From Candidatus Contendibacter sp. (GTDB taxonomy: Bacteria > Pseudomonadota > Gammaproteobacteria > Competibacterales > Competibacteraceae), in contig JARSSP010000024.1 in NCBI GenBank assembly GCA_029624675.1, positions 1-64,000 of the forward strand: DNA of 64,000 nt, written 5' to 3'. Both the position numbers and the translations under genes were made by a program. How positions within the stretch are numbered: position 1 is the first letter of the stretch; each line of letters starts with the position of its first letter. Below the pieces are notes generated by a model. The model ran no database searches, had not been told where the DNA came from, and saw only the letters and a list, made by a program, of their open reading frames with translations. This document shows, one piece after another, positions 44,109-54,626 of the stretch.

Positions 44109-46667
44109 ATGACAGTATATGAAGCGTTCCGACAAATGGCCTTGACGAACTCGGACGGCCGAAACCCCAAGCAGCCCATCGCCGCGATCCGCGACCGCGA
44201 CCGGCCCACGTTCACCCGGCGCGGTTGGCGGGGAATCCAATGGGTGGTGCTATGGCTGACGGGATTCTGGATCGGCACCGCGCCGCTCCCGGCGAACGCT
44301 GGCGCGGCGCCGGTCACCGTCGAGTTCAAGGCCGCCGATCTTGACCAGAACCGACTCGGATTCTGGCTCGGCGGCGGATTGGTCGCGTTGGGCCTGGCCG
44401 GAGGCATGGCCGCCTTGTTCCTCGATCAACGCCGCCGTCTGTGGCGCGCGCAACGGCAGATTGTCAGTTTGAGCGATGAAGCGCGCCGGCTGGCCGCTCT
44501 GGAAACGGAGAACAAACGCCAGCGACAAGCGGTGGATAGCCTGCGCGAGAGCGAACGGCGGTTCCGCGTCCTAGCCGAGCAGCTTCCGGTCGGCGCCTCT
44601 CTGATCGACGTCCAGGGTCAATGCCGCTACGTCAACGAGTGCTGGTGCCAAATGGCCGGCCTGGCTGTCGAGCAGGCGATTGAATTGGGGTGGATCAACG
44701 CCTTGCATCCCGAGGATCGGGAATCGGTACTCGTGGCGTGGCGGCAGGCCGTCAAGAACGGTTCCGAATTGCTGATCGAACACCGGTTTCGCACGCCCAC
44801 GGGTCAGGAAACCTGGCTCAGCACCCACGCCACGCCGTTGCGCGATTCCGCCGGTCGCATCACCGGCTATCTGGGCGCTCACACCGACATCACCGAACGG
44901 AAGCGGATCGAGGAGACGGTGCGCGCCAGCGAGATGCGCTTCCGCAGCTATTTTGAGCTGCCGCTGATCGGCATCGCCCTGACCGGTCCCGATAAACGCT
45001 GGTTTGAAATCAACGGCCGACTGAGCGAGATGCTGGGTTATCCACGCGCGCAACTCCAGCGGTTGACCTGGGCCGAGTTGACCTATCGGGAGGATCTCGC
45101 CGCCGAGCTGGCGCAGTTCGAGCGAGTGATGAATCGCCGGATCGAGGGCTACTCGCTCGACAAGCGCTTTATCCGCTCAAATGGCGAACTGCTTTACGCC
45201 CATGTATCAAGCCGTTGCTTGCGACGGGCGAACGGCGCGGTGGAGCATTTCGTGACCGTGGTGCAGGACATCACCGAACGCAAGCAGGCGGAGGAGCGCC
45301 TCCAAAATCTGGCCCAATACGACGCGCTGACCAGCTTGCCCAACCGAGCGCTGTTGACCGACCGGTTGTGGCAGGCGGTGCGGCGGGCGGGGCGCGACCA
45401 TACCCTGGTGGGGGTAATGCTGGTGGATCTGGACCGCTTCAAGCGATTCAACGACACCCTCGGCCACACCATCGGCGATCAGTTGCTGCGGGACATGGCG
45501 GCGCGCTTGCAGCAATGCGTTCGTGAATGCGACACCATCTCCCGGCAGGGCGGCGATGAGTTCGCCGTATTGCTGCCCGATCTGGCCACTAGCGACGACG
45601 CAGCCTGGATCGCGCAGCGCATGCTGGATGTCGTGGCGCAGCCCTGCCGGCTGGGCGATCACGAACTGCACGCCACTTGCAGCATCGGCATCAGCCTTTA
45701 CCCTCGCGATGGCAATAATACCGAGATGCTGCTACGTAACGCCGACATTGCCCTGTATCGAGCCAAGGACATGGGACGCAACAACTACCAGTTCTACCTA
45801 TCCGGCGCCACGGTGCTGTCGCGCGAGCGCCTAAATCTGGAAACCCACTTGCGCCACGCCGTTGAACAGGGGGAATTGGAACTGTACTACCAGCCGAAAT
45901 GGGATTTCCGCGCCGGCGCCATCCGGGGTGCCGAGGCGCTGATCCGCTGGAACCACCCCAAACTCGGTTTACTGTCGCCGATCCGGTTTATTCCCATTGC
46001 CGAGGACAGCGGACTAATCCTGCAAGTGGGCGAATGGGTGCTGCGCACCGCGGTGCGCGAGATCGGCCAGTTGCATCGCGATGGATTCCCCGGACTGCGC
46101 GTGGCGATCAATTTGTCGGCCCGACAGTTCCGGCAGGCCAATTTGGCCGATCTGGTGCGCGGTGTGTTGGCGGAAGCGGCGTTCGAGCCAGCTTGCCTGG
46201 AACTGGAATTGACCGAGACCATCCTGATGAACCCCACCGACGATAATCTCGCGACCCTGAAAGCCTTCAAGACCCTGGGCGCGCGGGTGGCGATCGATGA
46301 CTTCGGCACGGGCTACTCCTCGCTGGGCTACTTGCAGCGTTTTCCGCTGGACGTGCTCAAGATCGACCGCACCTTTGTAATGGATTTGCCCACCAACACC
46401 AGCAGTATCGCCATCGCGAACGCCATCCTGACGCTGGCGCACGGCCTGAGACTGGAGGTGGTGGCGGAAGGGGTGGAAACGGTCGAGCAACTGACGTTTC
46501 TACGCGATCATGGTTGCGACGAGGGCCAGGGCTACTATTTCGGCCGGCCGATGCCGCTGACAGAGTTCAAAGATTTGCTGGAGCGGGATTGGGCCAGGGC
46601 GGCGGCCATCTTGCCACTGGTATCGCAAGGCCCGGAGCCGACCGGGGAAGCTTCGTCATGCCGGTAG
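44109..46667 (+). CDS. Membrane-bound PAS-PAS-GGDEF-EAL cyclic-di-GMP enzyme
   Basis: 852 residues. Two hydrophobic spans (about 45-65 and 92-112) with a short loop, a coiled coil, two PAS/PAC modules (about 150-265 and 275-395), a GGDEF domain (RQGGDEFAVLL, about residue 480, intact active site) and an EAL domain (GAEALIRW, about 607, with the later DDFGTGYSS and ADGVE-like AEGVETVEQ motifs). It can both make and hydrolyse cyclic di-GMP depending on the PAS signal. AAGGAG lies before the ATG. The 3' end overlaps the start of the alpha/beta hydrolase gene. Confidence 0.92.
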   Translation: MTVYEAFRQMALTNSDGRNPKQPIAAIRDRDRPTFTRRGWRGIQWVVLWLTGFWIGTAPLPANAGAAPVTVEFKAADLDQNRLGFWLGGGLVALGLAGGMAALFLDQRRRLWRAQRQIVSLSDEARRLAALETENKRQRQAVDSLRESERRFRVLAEQLPVGASLIDVQGQCRYVNECWCQMAGLAVEQAIELGWINALHPEDRESVLVAWRQAVKNGSELLIEHRFRTPTGQETWLSTHATPLRDSAGRITGYLGAHTDITERKRIEETVRASEMRFRSYFELPLIGIALTGPDKRWFEINGRLSEMLGYPRAQLQRLTWAELTYREDLAAELAQFERVMNRRIEGYSLDKRFIRSNGELLYAHVSSRCLRRANGAVEHFVTVVQDITERKQAEERLQNLAQYDALTSLPNRALLTDRLWQAVRRAGRDHTLVGVMLVDLDRFKRFNDTLGHTIGDQLLRDMAARLQQCVRECDTISRQGGDEFAVLLPDLATSDDAAWIAQRMLDVVAQPCRLGDHELHATCSIGISLYPRDGNNTEMLLRNADIALYRAKDMGRNNYQFYLSGATVLSRERLNLETHLRHAVEQGELELYYQPKWDFRAGAIRGAEALIRWNHPKLGLLSPIRFIPIAEDSGLILQVGEWVLRTAVREIGQLHRDGFPGLRVAINLSARQFRQANLADLVRGVLAEAAFEPACLELELTETILMNPTDDNLATLKAFKTLGARVAIDDFGTGYSSLGYLQRFPLDVLKIDRTFVMDLPTNTSSIAIANAILTLAHGLRLEVVAEGVETVEQLTFLRDHGCDEGQGYYFGRPMPLTEFKDLLERDWARAAAILPLVSQGPEPTGEASSCR

Positions 46668-47281
46668 CCGAGGAAACCGTTTTTTTCGATTCCAGCCCGT
46701 TCCAGCTGGAAGGCCGCCTGTATCGAGCGTCCGGGCCGGACGCGGTGGTTATCACCCACCCGCACCCGCTGTACGGCGGCGAGATGGACAATCCGGTGGT
46801 GATCGCTCTAGCCAAAGTCTACCAGCGGCTGGGCTACAGTACGTTGCGCTTCAATTTTCGCGGCGTCGGCGCGAGCGGGGGCGATTACGACGACGGCATC
46901 GGTGAGCGGGACGACGCGCGGGCGGCGGCGGCGTACTTGAGTCGGCTAGGCAAAACCGTGACCGATCTGGCCGGCTACTCCTTCGGCGCCTGGGTCAACC
47001 TGGGCCTGCATCCGCCGCTGACCACGGTGCGTCGGCAGGTGGTGGTGGCACCGCCGGTGCTGTTCATGGATTTCGAGCCGGTCGCCGCGCCGCCGGCCGA
47101 ATTGGCGGTGATCGTCGGCGACCAGGACCGCATGGCGCCACTGGCCACGCTGCGGGCACTATTGCCCCACTGGCATCCGGCCGCCCAGTTGTGCGTCGTG
47201 ACCGGGGCGGACCATTTCTTCGGCGCCGCCCTGGACCGGTTGACGGCCCAGGTTGAGGCGGTATTGACGGAACGATCCTGA
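46658..47281 (+). CDS. Alpha/beta hydrolase (dienelactone-hydrolase-like, small)
   Basis: 207 residues from the ATG at 46658 (GGGGAAG 8 bases ahead), starting 10 bases inside the end of the GGDEF/EAL gene. Motifs: HPHPLYGGEMDN, FNFRGVGASGG and the nucleophile elbow GYSFGA (Ser), then GDQDRMAP (Asp) and DHFFGA (His). This is the KTSC-like/DUF-type hydrolase group often annotated as alpha/beta fold hydrolase near signalling genes. The substrate is unknown. It is probably co-transcribed with the cyclic-di-GMP enzyme but functional linkage is unproven. Confidence 0.85.
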   Translation: MPVAEETVFFDSSPFQLEGRLYRASGPDAVVITHPHPLYGGEMDNPVVIALAKVYQRLGYSTLRFNFRGVGASGGDYDDGIGERDDARAAAAYLSRLGKTVTDLAGYSFGAWVNLGLHPPLTTVRRQVVVAPPVLFMDFEPVAAPPAELAVIVGDQDRMAPLATLRALLPHWHPAAQLCVVTGADHFFGAALDRLTAQVEAVLTERS

Positions 47282-47326
47282 CGACAGCGGACACGGAACC
47301 GCTCGCGCCGGGCCGCGCGGCCTCGG

Positions 47327-50300
47327 TCACGGCCCGGACAGCGCCTCGCGCAGCTTGGTGGCCAGCGCCTTTCGCGAGAAGGGCTTTTGCAGGAAGTGGA
47401 CGCCGTCGTCGAGAACGCCGTGATGAGCGATCACGTTGGCGGTGTAGCCGGACATGAACAGGCATTTGATGCCCGGCCGCAGGTCGCGGAGTCGTTGCCA
47501 GAGGTCGCGGCCGCTCATGTCCGGCATGATCACGTCGGTGAGCAACAGATGAATCACGCTGGCGTGCGTCTCGGCCAACTGGAGCGCCTGGTTCGGACCG
47601 GCCGCGGCCAGCACGGTGTAGCCCAACCGCTCCAGCAAGACCTTGCCGAGGTTGAGCAGCGCCGCCTCGTCCTCGACCAGCAGCACGGTTTCGGCGCCGG
47701 CCGGAGTCGCCGCGAGCGACTGCGCGAGACGGGCGCCCGGCGGCTCCGGCTCGTGCCGGGGTAGGTAGATCTTGAAGGTCGTGCCTTGCCTCAGTTCGCT
47801 GTAGACGTTGATGAAGCCCCGGTTCTGCTTGACGATGCCGTACACCATGGCCAGGCCGAGGCCGGTGCCCTTGCCGGGCGGCTTGGTGGTGAAGAACGGG
47901 TCGAACAGTTGCGCCAAAACCGCCTTGTCCATGCCGCAACCGGTGTCGCTGACCGCCAACAGGACGTAGGAGCCGGGGCTGGTGTCGGCGTGGGTCTCGC
48001 AATAGCTTTCGTCGAACACCGCCTGACCGGTCTCGATGGTGATCCTGCCCACGCCGGCGATCGCGTCGCGAGCGTTGACCACCAGGTTGGCCATGATCTG
48101 GTCGATTTGGGTGGGGTCCATGTTCACCGGCCACAGGGTGCTGGCTGGCTTCCAGAGCAGTTCGACATCCTCGCCGATCAGCCGCCCGAGCATCTTGAGC
48201 ATCCCGGCGAGAGTGTTATTGAGGTCAAGCACCTGGGGGGCGATGGGCTGCTTGCGGGCGAAGGCCAGCAACTGGCGAACAAGCTCGGCCGAACGCCGGG
48301 TGGCTTCCCGAACCTCCAGGATGTCCGCGCGCAAGGGACTGTCGAGCGCGGCCTGTTCCAGCGCCATGTCGGCATGACCGGCGATCACTGCCAGCATGTT
48401 GTTGAAATCGTGGGCGATCCCCCCAGCCAGCCGTCCCACCGCCTCCATTTTCTGGGCCTGGTAAAGCTGGGCCTCCAGGGCATCGCTCTTGCGGGCCGCC
48501 TGTTCGCCAGCCGCCTTGATCCGCAGCACGCGCAAGGCGTAGGCCAGATTGTCGGCCAGCCGGCGCAGCAGTTCCACCTCGGCTGGAACCAGGGCATCCG
48601 GCTCCGGGGCGTAGAGGACGAGCGCGCCGAACACGCTGGTTTCATTCTTCAGCGGCAGCGCGATGGCGGCGGCGAAACCGCGCAGGATCGCTTCCTCGCG
48701 CCAGGGCGCGAAGTTGGGATCGATCAGCAGGTTCTGGCAAACCACCGGCTGGCCGGTGCGAATGGCCGTGCCGGCGGGACCTCGCCCAGTCGGGGATTCA
48801 TCCCAGGTGACCTCGATCCTTTCAAGGTAACCGTCCTCGAAGCCAGCCTGGGCCACCGGCCGCACCCGCTTGCCCGGTCCCGGTTCGGCCACCCCCACCC
48901 AGGCCATCCGCCATCCTCCCTCCGTGACCAGAATGTGACAAACATCCCGCATTAGCGGGATATCCTCCTCCGCCAGGGCGATGACCTTGTTGCAGTGGCT
49001 GAGCATTCGATAGGAACGCACGGCCTGGTATTCCTTGCTTTCCGCCTCCCGCCGTTCCACCACCTTCCACACCGCCTCCATCAGTAGGGTGAGCTGGAAG
49101 ATGTCGGTTTCCTGGTAATCGGTTTCCTTGTTGGCGACACCGACCACGCCGACGATCCTGCCCCTGCTGAAAACCGGCACGGTCAGGTATTTCAACAGCT
49201 TGGCGTGACCCTCGGGGTAGCCCTTTTTCAGGGGATGGTCGGCGGTAAAATCGTTGAGGAGGATCGGCCGGCGTTGTCGGACCGCCTCGCCCCAGATGCC
49301 GGTCTTGTCCAGTTCGTAGCAGGTCTGGGGATTGACGATGGTGCAGTCCCGCATCACCTCGCGGGACCAGGAATTCAGCACGAACTCTCGCTGATCCTCA
49401 TGGTAGTGATAGAGATAACCGATCTTGCTGCCGGTCAGTTGGATGGCCTCGTTCAGCGCGTAATCCAGGAATTCCTGCACCGAATCGCCCGGATGTTGCA
49501 GAATGCTGGTCAGGCTGCGCAGCCGCGCCTCGCTGCGACGCACTTCCGCTTCCGCCGCGCGCTCCTCGGTCTGGTCGCGAAACACCAGCACCACGCCGAT
49601 GATGACGCCGCTGCCGTCGCGGATGGGTGCGCCGCTGTCGGCGATCGGACGCTCGGTCCCGTCCCGCGCGATGAGCAAGGTATGATTGGCCAGTCCCACC
49701 ACCATCCCCTCGCGCAGCACGCGCTGGACCGGGTTTTCCACCACGGCGTGGGTCTCTTCGCTGACGATGCGGAAAACCGCTTCGAGCGGCCGGTCGCGGG
49801 CCTCGGTCTCCAACCAACCGGTGAGCTGTTCCGCCACCGGGTTCATTTGCCGGACCCGCCCCGCGTTGTCGGTCGTGATGACCGCATCACCGATGCTGTA
49901 AAGAATGATGCGGAATTCTTCCTGCTCTTCCCGCCGCCGCCGCTCAGACCGGTACAGGTTGTGGTAGAGGCCCGCTTGCCGCCGTCGGTAAGCCCAAGCG
50001 GTCAGCGCCGCGGCGAGCAGGATACCGAGGAGAACAAATAGGGCGACCATCCCGGCGCGGTAGCGTACCTCGGCCAGGATTTCATCGGTGTCCACCTTGG
50101 TCACCAGGAACCAGGGCGATCCTGGAACAGGGCGCAGGTCGGCCAAGACCTCCACACCGCGATAGTCCTTGCCCTGGAACAAGCCTTGCTGGCCGAGCGC
50201 CGCCCGCGCCGCCGGCAGATCGCTCCGGGCCAGTGGAACGCGCAGGGACAGGGCGGTGTTGGTCTGGTGGCGCAGTTCGTTCAAGTAAACGACCGAGTCG

Positions 50301-50953
50301 CCTTCCGAGCGGACCAGAAGCGTCTCGGCGCTGTGGCTGGGCGCGGGCCAGGACTGGATCAGGGGATACAGGTAGGCGGCCGCGTCGCTGCGCAAGACCA
50401 GCACGGCCAGCGGATGCTCCTCGGCATCGGGTACCGGTACGACCGTGTCCAGGTAGACGCGGCCAGCGGGAGAGCGATAAAAGTCGGAGAATACCGCGTC
50501 GCGATGGGTGAGGGCCGCCGCGATGGCTTTCTGGGTGGCGGGATCGGTTGGATCGGGATCATCGGTGGCGGCGAGCAAAATATGCCCATCTGGATCGAGC
50601 AGCAGAGCGTCAGCGTAGCCATAGGCTTCCCGCTCAAGCTTCAACCGCCGCCGCCAGTCCGCCCGCAAGCCTGGGGTTTCGGGGGCCCTTCGCCATTCCG
50701 CCAGCGCCCGTTGAAAGAACGGACTCCTGCTTGCCTTGCGGGCGTTGGCCAGGCGCTCCTGCCGCCATTCCCGGATCTGGCTGACTTTCAGTTCGCCGAT
50801 GGCGGCGATATCCTGATATTTCTCCTGGCGGATGCGCTCCGCTTCGTTTTGATAATACCCGTAGCCTCCGGCCAGCAGCGCCAAAGTCATCAAGACGAAA
50901 ACCGCCATCCAGGTTCGGAGACGGGGGCCGGTGCGCGGGTCGTGGTGGATCAT
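47327..50953 (-). CDS. Hybrid histidine kinase with Cache, PAS and two GAF domains
   Basis: 1208 residues. TM1 near 14-32, a Cache-like sensor to about 290, TM2 (MVALFVLLGILLAAALTAWAY) near 300-322, a PAS module (about 345-465), a GAF domain (about 490-640), a second GAF (about 680-810), then HisKA of the AHDFNN type (GRLAGGIAHDFNNML), an HATPase domain (MDPTQIDQIMANLVVNARDA, SDTGCGMD, GTGLGLAMVYGIVKQ) and a C-terminal receiver (VLLVEDEAALLNLG, LLLTDVIMPDMSG). The HDFNN H box and the hybrid layout are typical of large PAS/GAF sensors. No response regulator is adjacent. The signal is unknown. Confidence 0.92.
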   Translation of the reverse strand: MIHHDPRTGPRLRTWMAVFVLMTLALLAGGYGYYQNEAERIRQEKYQDIAAIGELKVSQIREWRQERLANARKASRSPFFQRALAEWRRAPETPGLRADWRRRLKLEREAYGYADALLLDPDGHILLAATDDPDPTDPATQKAIAAALTHRDAVFSDFYRSPAGRVYLDTVVPVPDAEEHPLAVLVLRSDAAAYLYPLIQSWPAPSHSAETLLVRSEGDSVVYLNELRHQTNTALSLRVPLARSDLPAARAALGQQGLFQGKDYRGVEVLADLRPVPGSPWFLVTKVDTDEILAEVRYRAGMVALFVLLGILLAAALTAWAYRRRQAGLYHNLYRSERRRREEQEEFRIILYSIGDAVITTDNAGRVRQMNPVAEQLTGWLETEARDRPLEAVFRIVSEETHAVVENPVQRVLREGMVVGLANHTLLIARDGTERPIADSGAPIRDGSGVIIGVVLVFRDQTEERAAEAEVRRSEARLRSLTSILQHPGDSVQEFLDYALNEAIQLTGSKIGYLYHYHEDQREFVLNSWSREVMRDCTIVNPQTCYELDKTGIWGEAVRQRRPILLNDFTADHPLKKGYPEGHAKLLKYLTVPVFSRGRIVGVVGVANKETDYQETDIFQLTLLMEAVWKVVERREAESKEYQAVRSYRMLSHCNKVIALAEEDIPLMRDVCHILVTEGGWRMAWVGVAEPGPGKRVRPVAQAGFEDGYLERIEVTWDESPTGRGPAGTAIRTGQPVVCQNLLIDPNFAPWREEAILRGFAAAIALPLKNETSVFGALVLYAPEPDALVPAEVELLRRLADNLAYALRVLRIKAAGEQAARKSDALEAQLYQAQKMEAVGRLAGGIAHDFNNMLAVIAGHADMALEQAALDSPLRADILEVREATRRSAELVRQLLAFARKQPIAPQVLDLNNTLAGMLKMLGRLIGEDVELLWKPASTLWPVNMDPTQIDQIMANLVVNARDAIAGVGRITIETGQAVFDESYCETHADTSPGSYVLLAVSDTGCGMDKAVLAQLFDPFFTTKPPGKGTGLGLAMVYGIVKQNRGFINVYSELRQGTTFKIYLPRHEPEPPGARLAQSLAATPAGAETVLLVEDEAALLNLGKVLLERLGYTVLAAAGPNQALQLAETHASVIHLLLTDVIMPDMSGRDLWQRLRDLRPGIKCLFMSGYTANVIAHHGVLDDGVHFLQKPFSRKALATKLREALSGP

Positions 50954-51066
50954 TCGGGTTTAATTTAAATAACCTGTTGATTTTAGGTTGGCGTCATTCG
51001 ACGGATTTAAGTCGTGCGGATTTGGATTGGGTTTAGTATAGCTGGCGTTGCCATTGGAGCTTTCCC

Positions 51067-52575
51067 ATGTCTTCTTGTTCCATCCATCACCCGCGGCTGT
51101 TCGACCCGCTGCGCCGGGATTTTTCTGGTCTCGACACTGGTTATCGTCTCGCCGACGGTCGGGTGACCCGTCGTCATTATCTCGATTCCGCCGCCTCGAC
51201 CCTGGCGCTGGATTGCGCCCGCGCCGTCAAGGACGAACTGTTGCATCACTATGCCAACACCCACAGTACATTACACTTTTCCGCGCGAATCGCGAGCCAT
51301 GCCTACGATTGGGCGCATGAGCAGGTGTTAAGGTTCGTTCGGGCCGATCCTGGCCGCCATACGGTCTTTTTCGCGGGCAGCGGCTGCACCGCCCCCCTCA
51401 ACCGGTTGGCGCGGGTTCTGGCGGCGCGACGGCCGGAGCGGAATGTGGTGCTGGTATCGCTGATGGAGCATCACGCCAACGACCTGCCCCATCGCAAACA
51501 CGCCGGCAGAGCCGTGCCCATCCCGCTGACCGGCGAAGGGCAGACCCTGGGCGCGGTTGATCCGGCGGCACTGGAACGGTTGCTGGAGCAGCATCGCGAC
51601 CAGGTCAACTACGTCGCGGTGACAGCGGCCAGCAACGTCACCGGCATCGTCAACCCGGTTTACGACCTCGCGGCGCTGGCTCACGCGCACGGCGCCTGGG
51701 TGATCGTGGACGCTTCCCAGCATCTCGCCCATGCCCCGTTGCCGATCAGCGACACGGGAGCGGTGGAGCGCGAACTGGATGCCGTGGTGTTTTCCGGTCA
51801 CAAGCTGTACGCGCCAGGGTCGCCGGGTGGGGCCATTGTGCGGCGGACGCTGCTGGAGGGGTGCGAGCCGGACGAGGTCGGAGGCGGCATGGTGGAGGAT
51901 GTGCGGCTGAGCGACTACCAGGTGACCACGCGCTTTCCCGACCGGGAGGAAGCTGGCACGCCCGACCTGCTCGGCGCGGTGCAACTGGGCGCGGTGCTGA
52001 ATGCGCTGCAACGCGCGGGCATGGAACGGATTCACGCCGCCGAGCAACGGTTGTTGCGGCGCCTGCTCGCCGAACTGGCGGCCGTGCCGGGCGCGCGGAT
52101 TTACGGCGATCCCGACCCCGACCGCACGCCACGCCTGGGCGTGGTTTCCTTCAACCTGGCTGGACTGGAACACGGACTGGTTGCCGCCGTGCTGAACGAC
52201 TATCACAACGTCGCGGTTCGCAACGGCTGCTTCTGCGCCCATCCCTATGTCCGCGAGTTGTTGAAGCCGGAATTGTGGGCATTGGATGTCGACCCCGACA
52301 CCGGGGACGCGGCGACCCTGCTCAAGCCCTGGCAAGGCATGATACGGGCCAGCCTGGGGCTATACACCACGGACGAGGATATCGAGGCGCTGCTGGTCGG
52401 CATCCGCGACCTGCTGGCGCGGTCCGACGATTACCGTGCCCTGTACGTCGTCGATGCCGACGGCGATTTCCACCATCGAACTTTCCATGCCCCCGCCGAA
52501 GCGCTGTTCGACCCCGAGAGAGCGCTCGACCGGGCGTTGGCGCGACTGAGCGCGACGAACGCCGCGCCATGGTAA
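51067..52575 (+). CDS. Class V aminotransferase-fold PLP enzyme, cysteine-desulfurase-like
   Basis: 502 residues, longer than the usual 400. PLP lysine is in FSGHKLYAPGSPGG, with VDASQHLAH before it and SNVTGIVNPVYDL. The NGCFCAHPY motif with two Cys is in the loop where SufS/CsdA has its reactive Cys. The C-terminal 70 residues form an extra helical part. The family moves sulfur from cysteine, or carries out other C-S or C-N lyases. Given the divergence from SufS/IscS, the substrate is uncertain. GGAG lies 8 bases before the ATG. Confidence 0.75.
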   Translation: MSSCSIHHPRLFDPLRRDFSGLDTGYRLADGRVTRRHYLDSAASTLALDCARAVKDELLHHYANTHSTLHFSARIASHAYDWAHEQVLRFVRADPGRHTVFFAGSGCTAPLNRLARVLAARRPERNVVLVSLMEHHANDLPHRKHAGRAVPIPLTGEGQTLGAVDPAALERLLEQHRDQVNYVAVTAASNVTGIVNPVYDLAALAHAHGAWVIVDASQHLAHAPLPISDTGAVERELDAVVFSGHKLYAPGSPGGAIVRRTLLEGCEPDEVGGGMVEDVRLSDYQVTTRFPDREEAGTPDLLGAVQLGAVLNALQRAGMERIHAAEQRLLRRLLAELAAVPGARIYGDPDPDRTPRLGVVSFNLAGLEHGLVAAVLNDYHNVAVRNGCFCAHPYVRELLKPELWALDVDPDTGDAATLLKPWQGMIRASLGLYTTDEDIEALLVGIRDLLARSDDYRALYVVDADGDFHHRTFHAPAEALFDPERALDRALARLSATNAAPW

Positions 52576-52741
52576 AGCCAACCCGAGCGCCAACTTGATC
52601 GAGTCTCTCCAAACCAGCCGATCCCGGGTTGATTGATTTGACCTCGGTCGCGGTCTATGATGCACCGCATCATCGCTCGTTCCGGCGATGAACGCGGAAC
52701 CGGCCGAAATTCGAACAACAACAACCCGGGAGGACAACACG

Positions 52742-54616
52742 ATGTCGGCGCATCAAAGCAAGAGCCGCTCGTCGGCACTGATCATTGGCGCCATAGGGGT
52801 GGTTTTCGGCGATATCGGCACCAGCCCCCTTTACGCGCTCAAGGAAACCTTCGCCGGGCACCACCCCATGGCGGTGGCGCCGGAGAGCATTCTCGGCGTC
52901 CTATCGCTGATCTTCTGGACCATCATGGCGCTGGTCACGCTCAAGTACGTGGCCATCATCATGCGCGCCGACAATCGTGGCGAGGGCGGCAGTTTAGCTC
53001 TGTTGGCCCGGGTCGCCGAACTGACCAAGGATTCGAAAGCCACCTGGTTCGTGACCATGCTCGGTATCTTCGCCGCCGCGCTGTTCTATGGCGACAGCAT
53101 GATCACGCCGGCCATCTCGGTGCTTAGCGCGGTCGAGGGCCTGAACGTGGTCGCGCCGGGGCTGAAGGACTACATCGTCCCGATTGCCGCCATTGTCCTG
53201 ACCGCCCTGTTCGCGATCCAAAAGCATGGCACCGGCGCGGTCGGCCGCTTCTTCGGCCCGATCATGTGCGTCTGGTTCGGCGTGCTCGGCATTCTGGGGG
53301 TGATCAGCATCCTGAGCGCGCCGGCCGTGCTGGTGGCGCTCAATCCAGTCCACGCAGTCGAATTCCTGCTCCGTCATCCATGGGAAAGCTTCCTCGCGCT
53401 CGGGGCCATCGTCTTGTCGGTCACCGGCGGCGAGGCGTTGTATACCGACATGGGGCATTTTGGCAAATTCCCGATTCGCGCTTCCTGGTTTGGTTTCGTG
53501 TTGCCGGCGCTGGTCCTGAATTACTACGGACAAGGGGCCTTGCTGCTTAAAAACCCCGAGGCGATTGAGAATCCGTTCTACCTGCTGGCGCCCGGCTGGG
53601 CGTTAATCCCGATGGTGTTGCTGGCCACGGCGGCGACGGTGATCGCCTCGCAAGCAGTGATTTCGGGCGCGTTCTCGGTCGCCCGACAGGCCGTCCAACT
53701 CGGCTACCTGCCCCGGATGCGGATCATCCACACCTCCCACATGGCAGAGGGGCAGATTTACGTGCCGTTGACCAACTGGACGCTCTATCTCGCGGTCATC
53801 GCCCTGGTGCTGCATTTCCAGACCTCCAGCAACCTGGCGGCGGCCTACGGCATCGCGGTGACCGGGACGATGATGATCGACACGGTTCTCGTGGCGTTCG
53901 TCGCGATCCTCGCCTGGCGCTGGCATCCATGGTTGGCCCTGCCCCTGCTCGGCACGTTGCTGTTGATCGATTTCGCCTTCTTCTCCGCCAACGCCATCAA
54001 GCTCCTGCAAGGCGGTTGGTTCCCCATCGTCATCGCCATCGCCTCCTTCACCACGTTGACCACCTGGCGGCGGGGCCGGCAATTGCTGTTTCAGGAGATG
54101 GGCAACCTGACCATGCCTCTCGACCAGTTCATTCTCTCGACCGACAAGGTGGCGCTGAAGCGGGTCAGCGGCACCGCTGTCTACCTGACCAGCCGGCCCG
54201 AGGGCGCGCCGTCGGCGCTGTTGCACAACATCAAGCACAACGAGGTGCTGCACGCTCGCAACATCCTGGTGACTATTCAAACCGCGGAAGTTCCCTATGT
54301 CGAGGACGCGGATCGGATCGAGATCGTCGATCTCGGCCATACGTTTTATCGCGTGTTCGCGCGCTATGGCTTCATGGAGCAACCGAACCTGCCCGAGGCG
54401 CTGAAGGGCTGCGGCGAGAAGGGCCTCCCGTTCGATCTTGATAAAACCTCGTTCTTCGTCAGCCGGGAAGTGGTGGTGCCCAAGATGACGCCGCCGATGA
54501 TGTTGTGGCGCGAGTTTTACTTCATCTGGATGCTGCGCAACGCCCAGAGCGCCACCGATTTCTTCCGCATTCCGGCCAACCGCGTCGTCGAACTGGGCAC
54601 GCTGGTCGAAATCTGA
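52742..54616 (+). CDS. kup: KUP-family potassium uptake protein
   Basis: 624 residues from the ATG at 52742 (GGGAGG 9 bases ahead; an ATG at 52688 would add 18 residues). The KUP signature [19 protein letters not shown] is near the start, then about 12 membrane spans and a soluble C-terminal domain ([23 protein letters not shown]). The transporter takes up K+ with H+. It ends 10 bases before the convergent HlyD-type gene. Confidence 0.95.
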   Translation: MSAHQSKSRSSALIIGAIGVVFGDIGTSPLYALKETFAGHHPMAVAPESILGVLSLIFWTIMALVTLKYVAIIMRADNRGEGGSLALLARVAELTKDSKATWFVTMLGIFAAALFYGDSMITPAISVLSAVEGLNVVAPGLKDYIVPIAAIVLTALFAIQKHGTGAVGRFFGPIMCVWFGVLGILGVISILSAPAVLVALNPVHAVEFLLRHPWESFLALGAIVLSVTGGEALYTDMGHFGKFPIRASWFGFVLPALVLNYYGQGALLLKNPEAIENPFYLLAPGWALIPMVLLATAATVIASQAVISGAFSVARQAVQLGYLPRMRIIHTSHMAEGQIYVPLTNWTLYLAVIALVLHFQTSSNLAAAYGIAVTGTMMIDTVLVAFVAILAWRWHPWLALPLLGTLLLIDFAFFSANAIKLLQGGWFPIVIAIASFTTLTTWRRGRQLLFQEMGNLTMPLDQFILSTDKVALKRVSGTAVYLTSRPEGAPSALLHNIKHNEVLHARNILVTIQTAEVPYVEDADRIEIVDLGHTFYRVFARYGFMEQPNLPEALKGCGEKGLPFDLDKTSFFVSREVVVPKMTPPMMLWREFYFIWMLRNAQSATDFFRIPANRVVELGTLVEI

Positions 54617-54626
54617 ACCGGCGAAT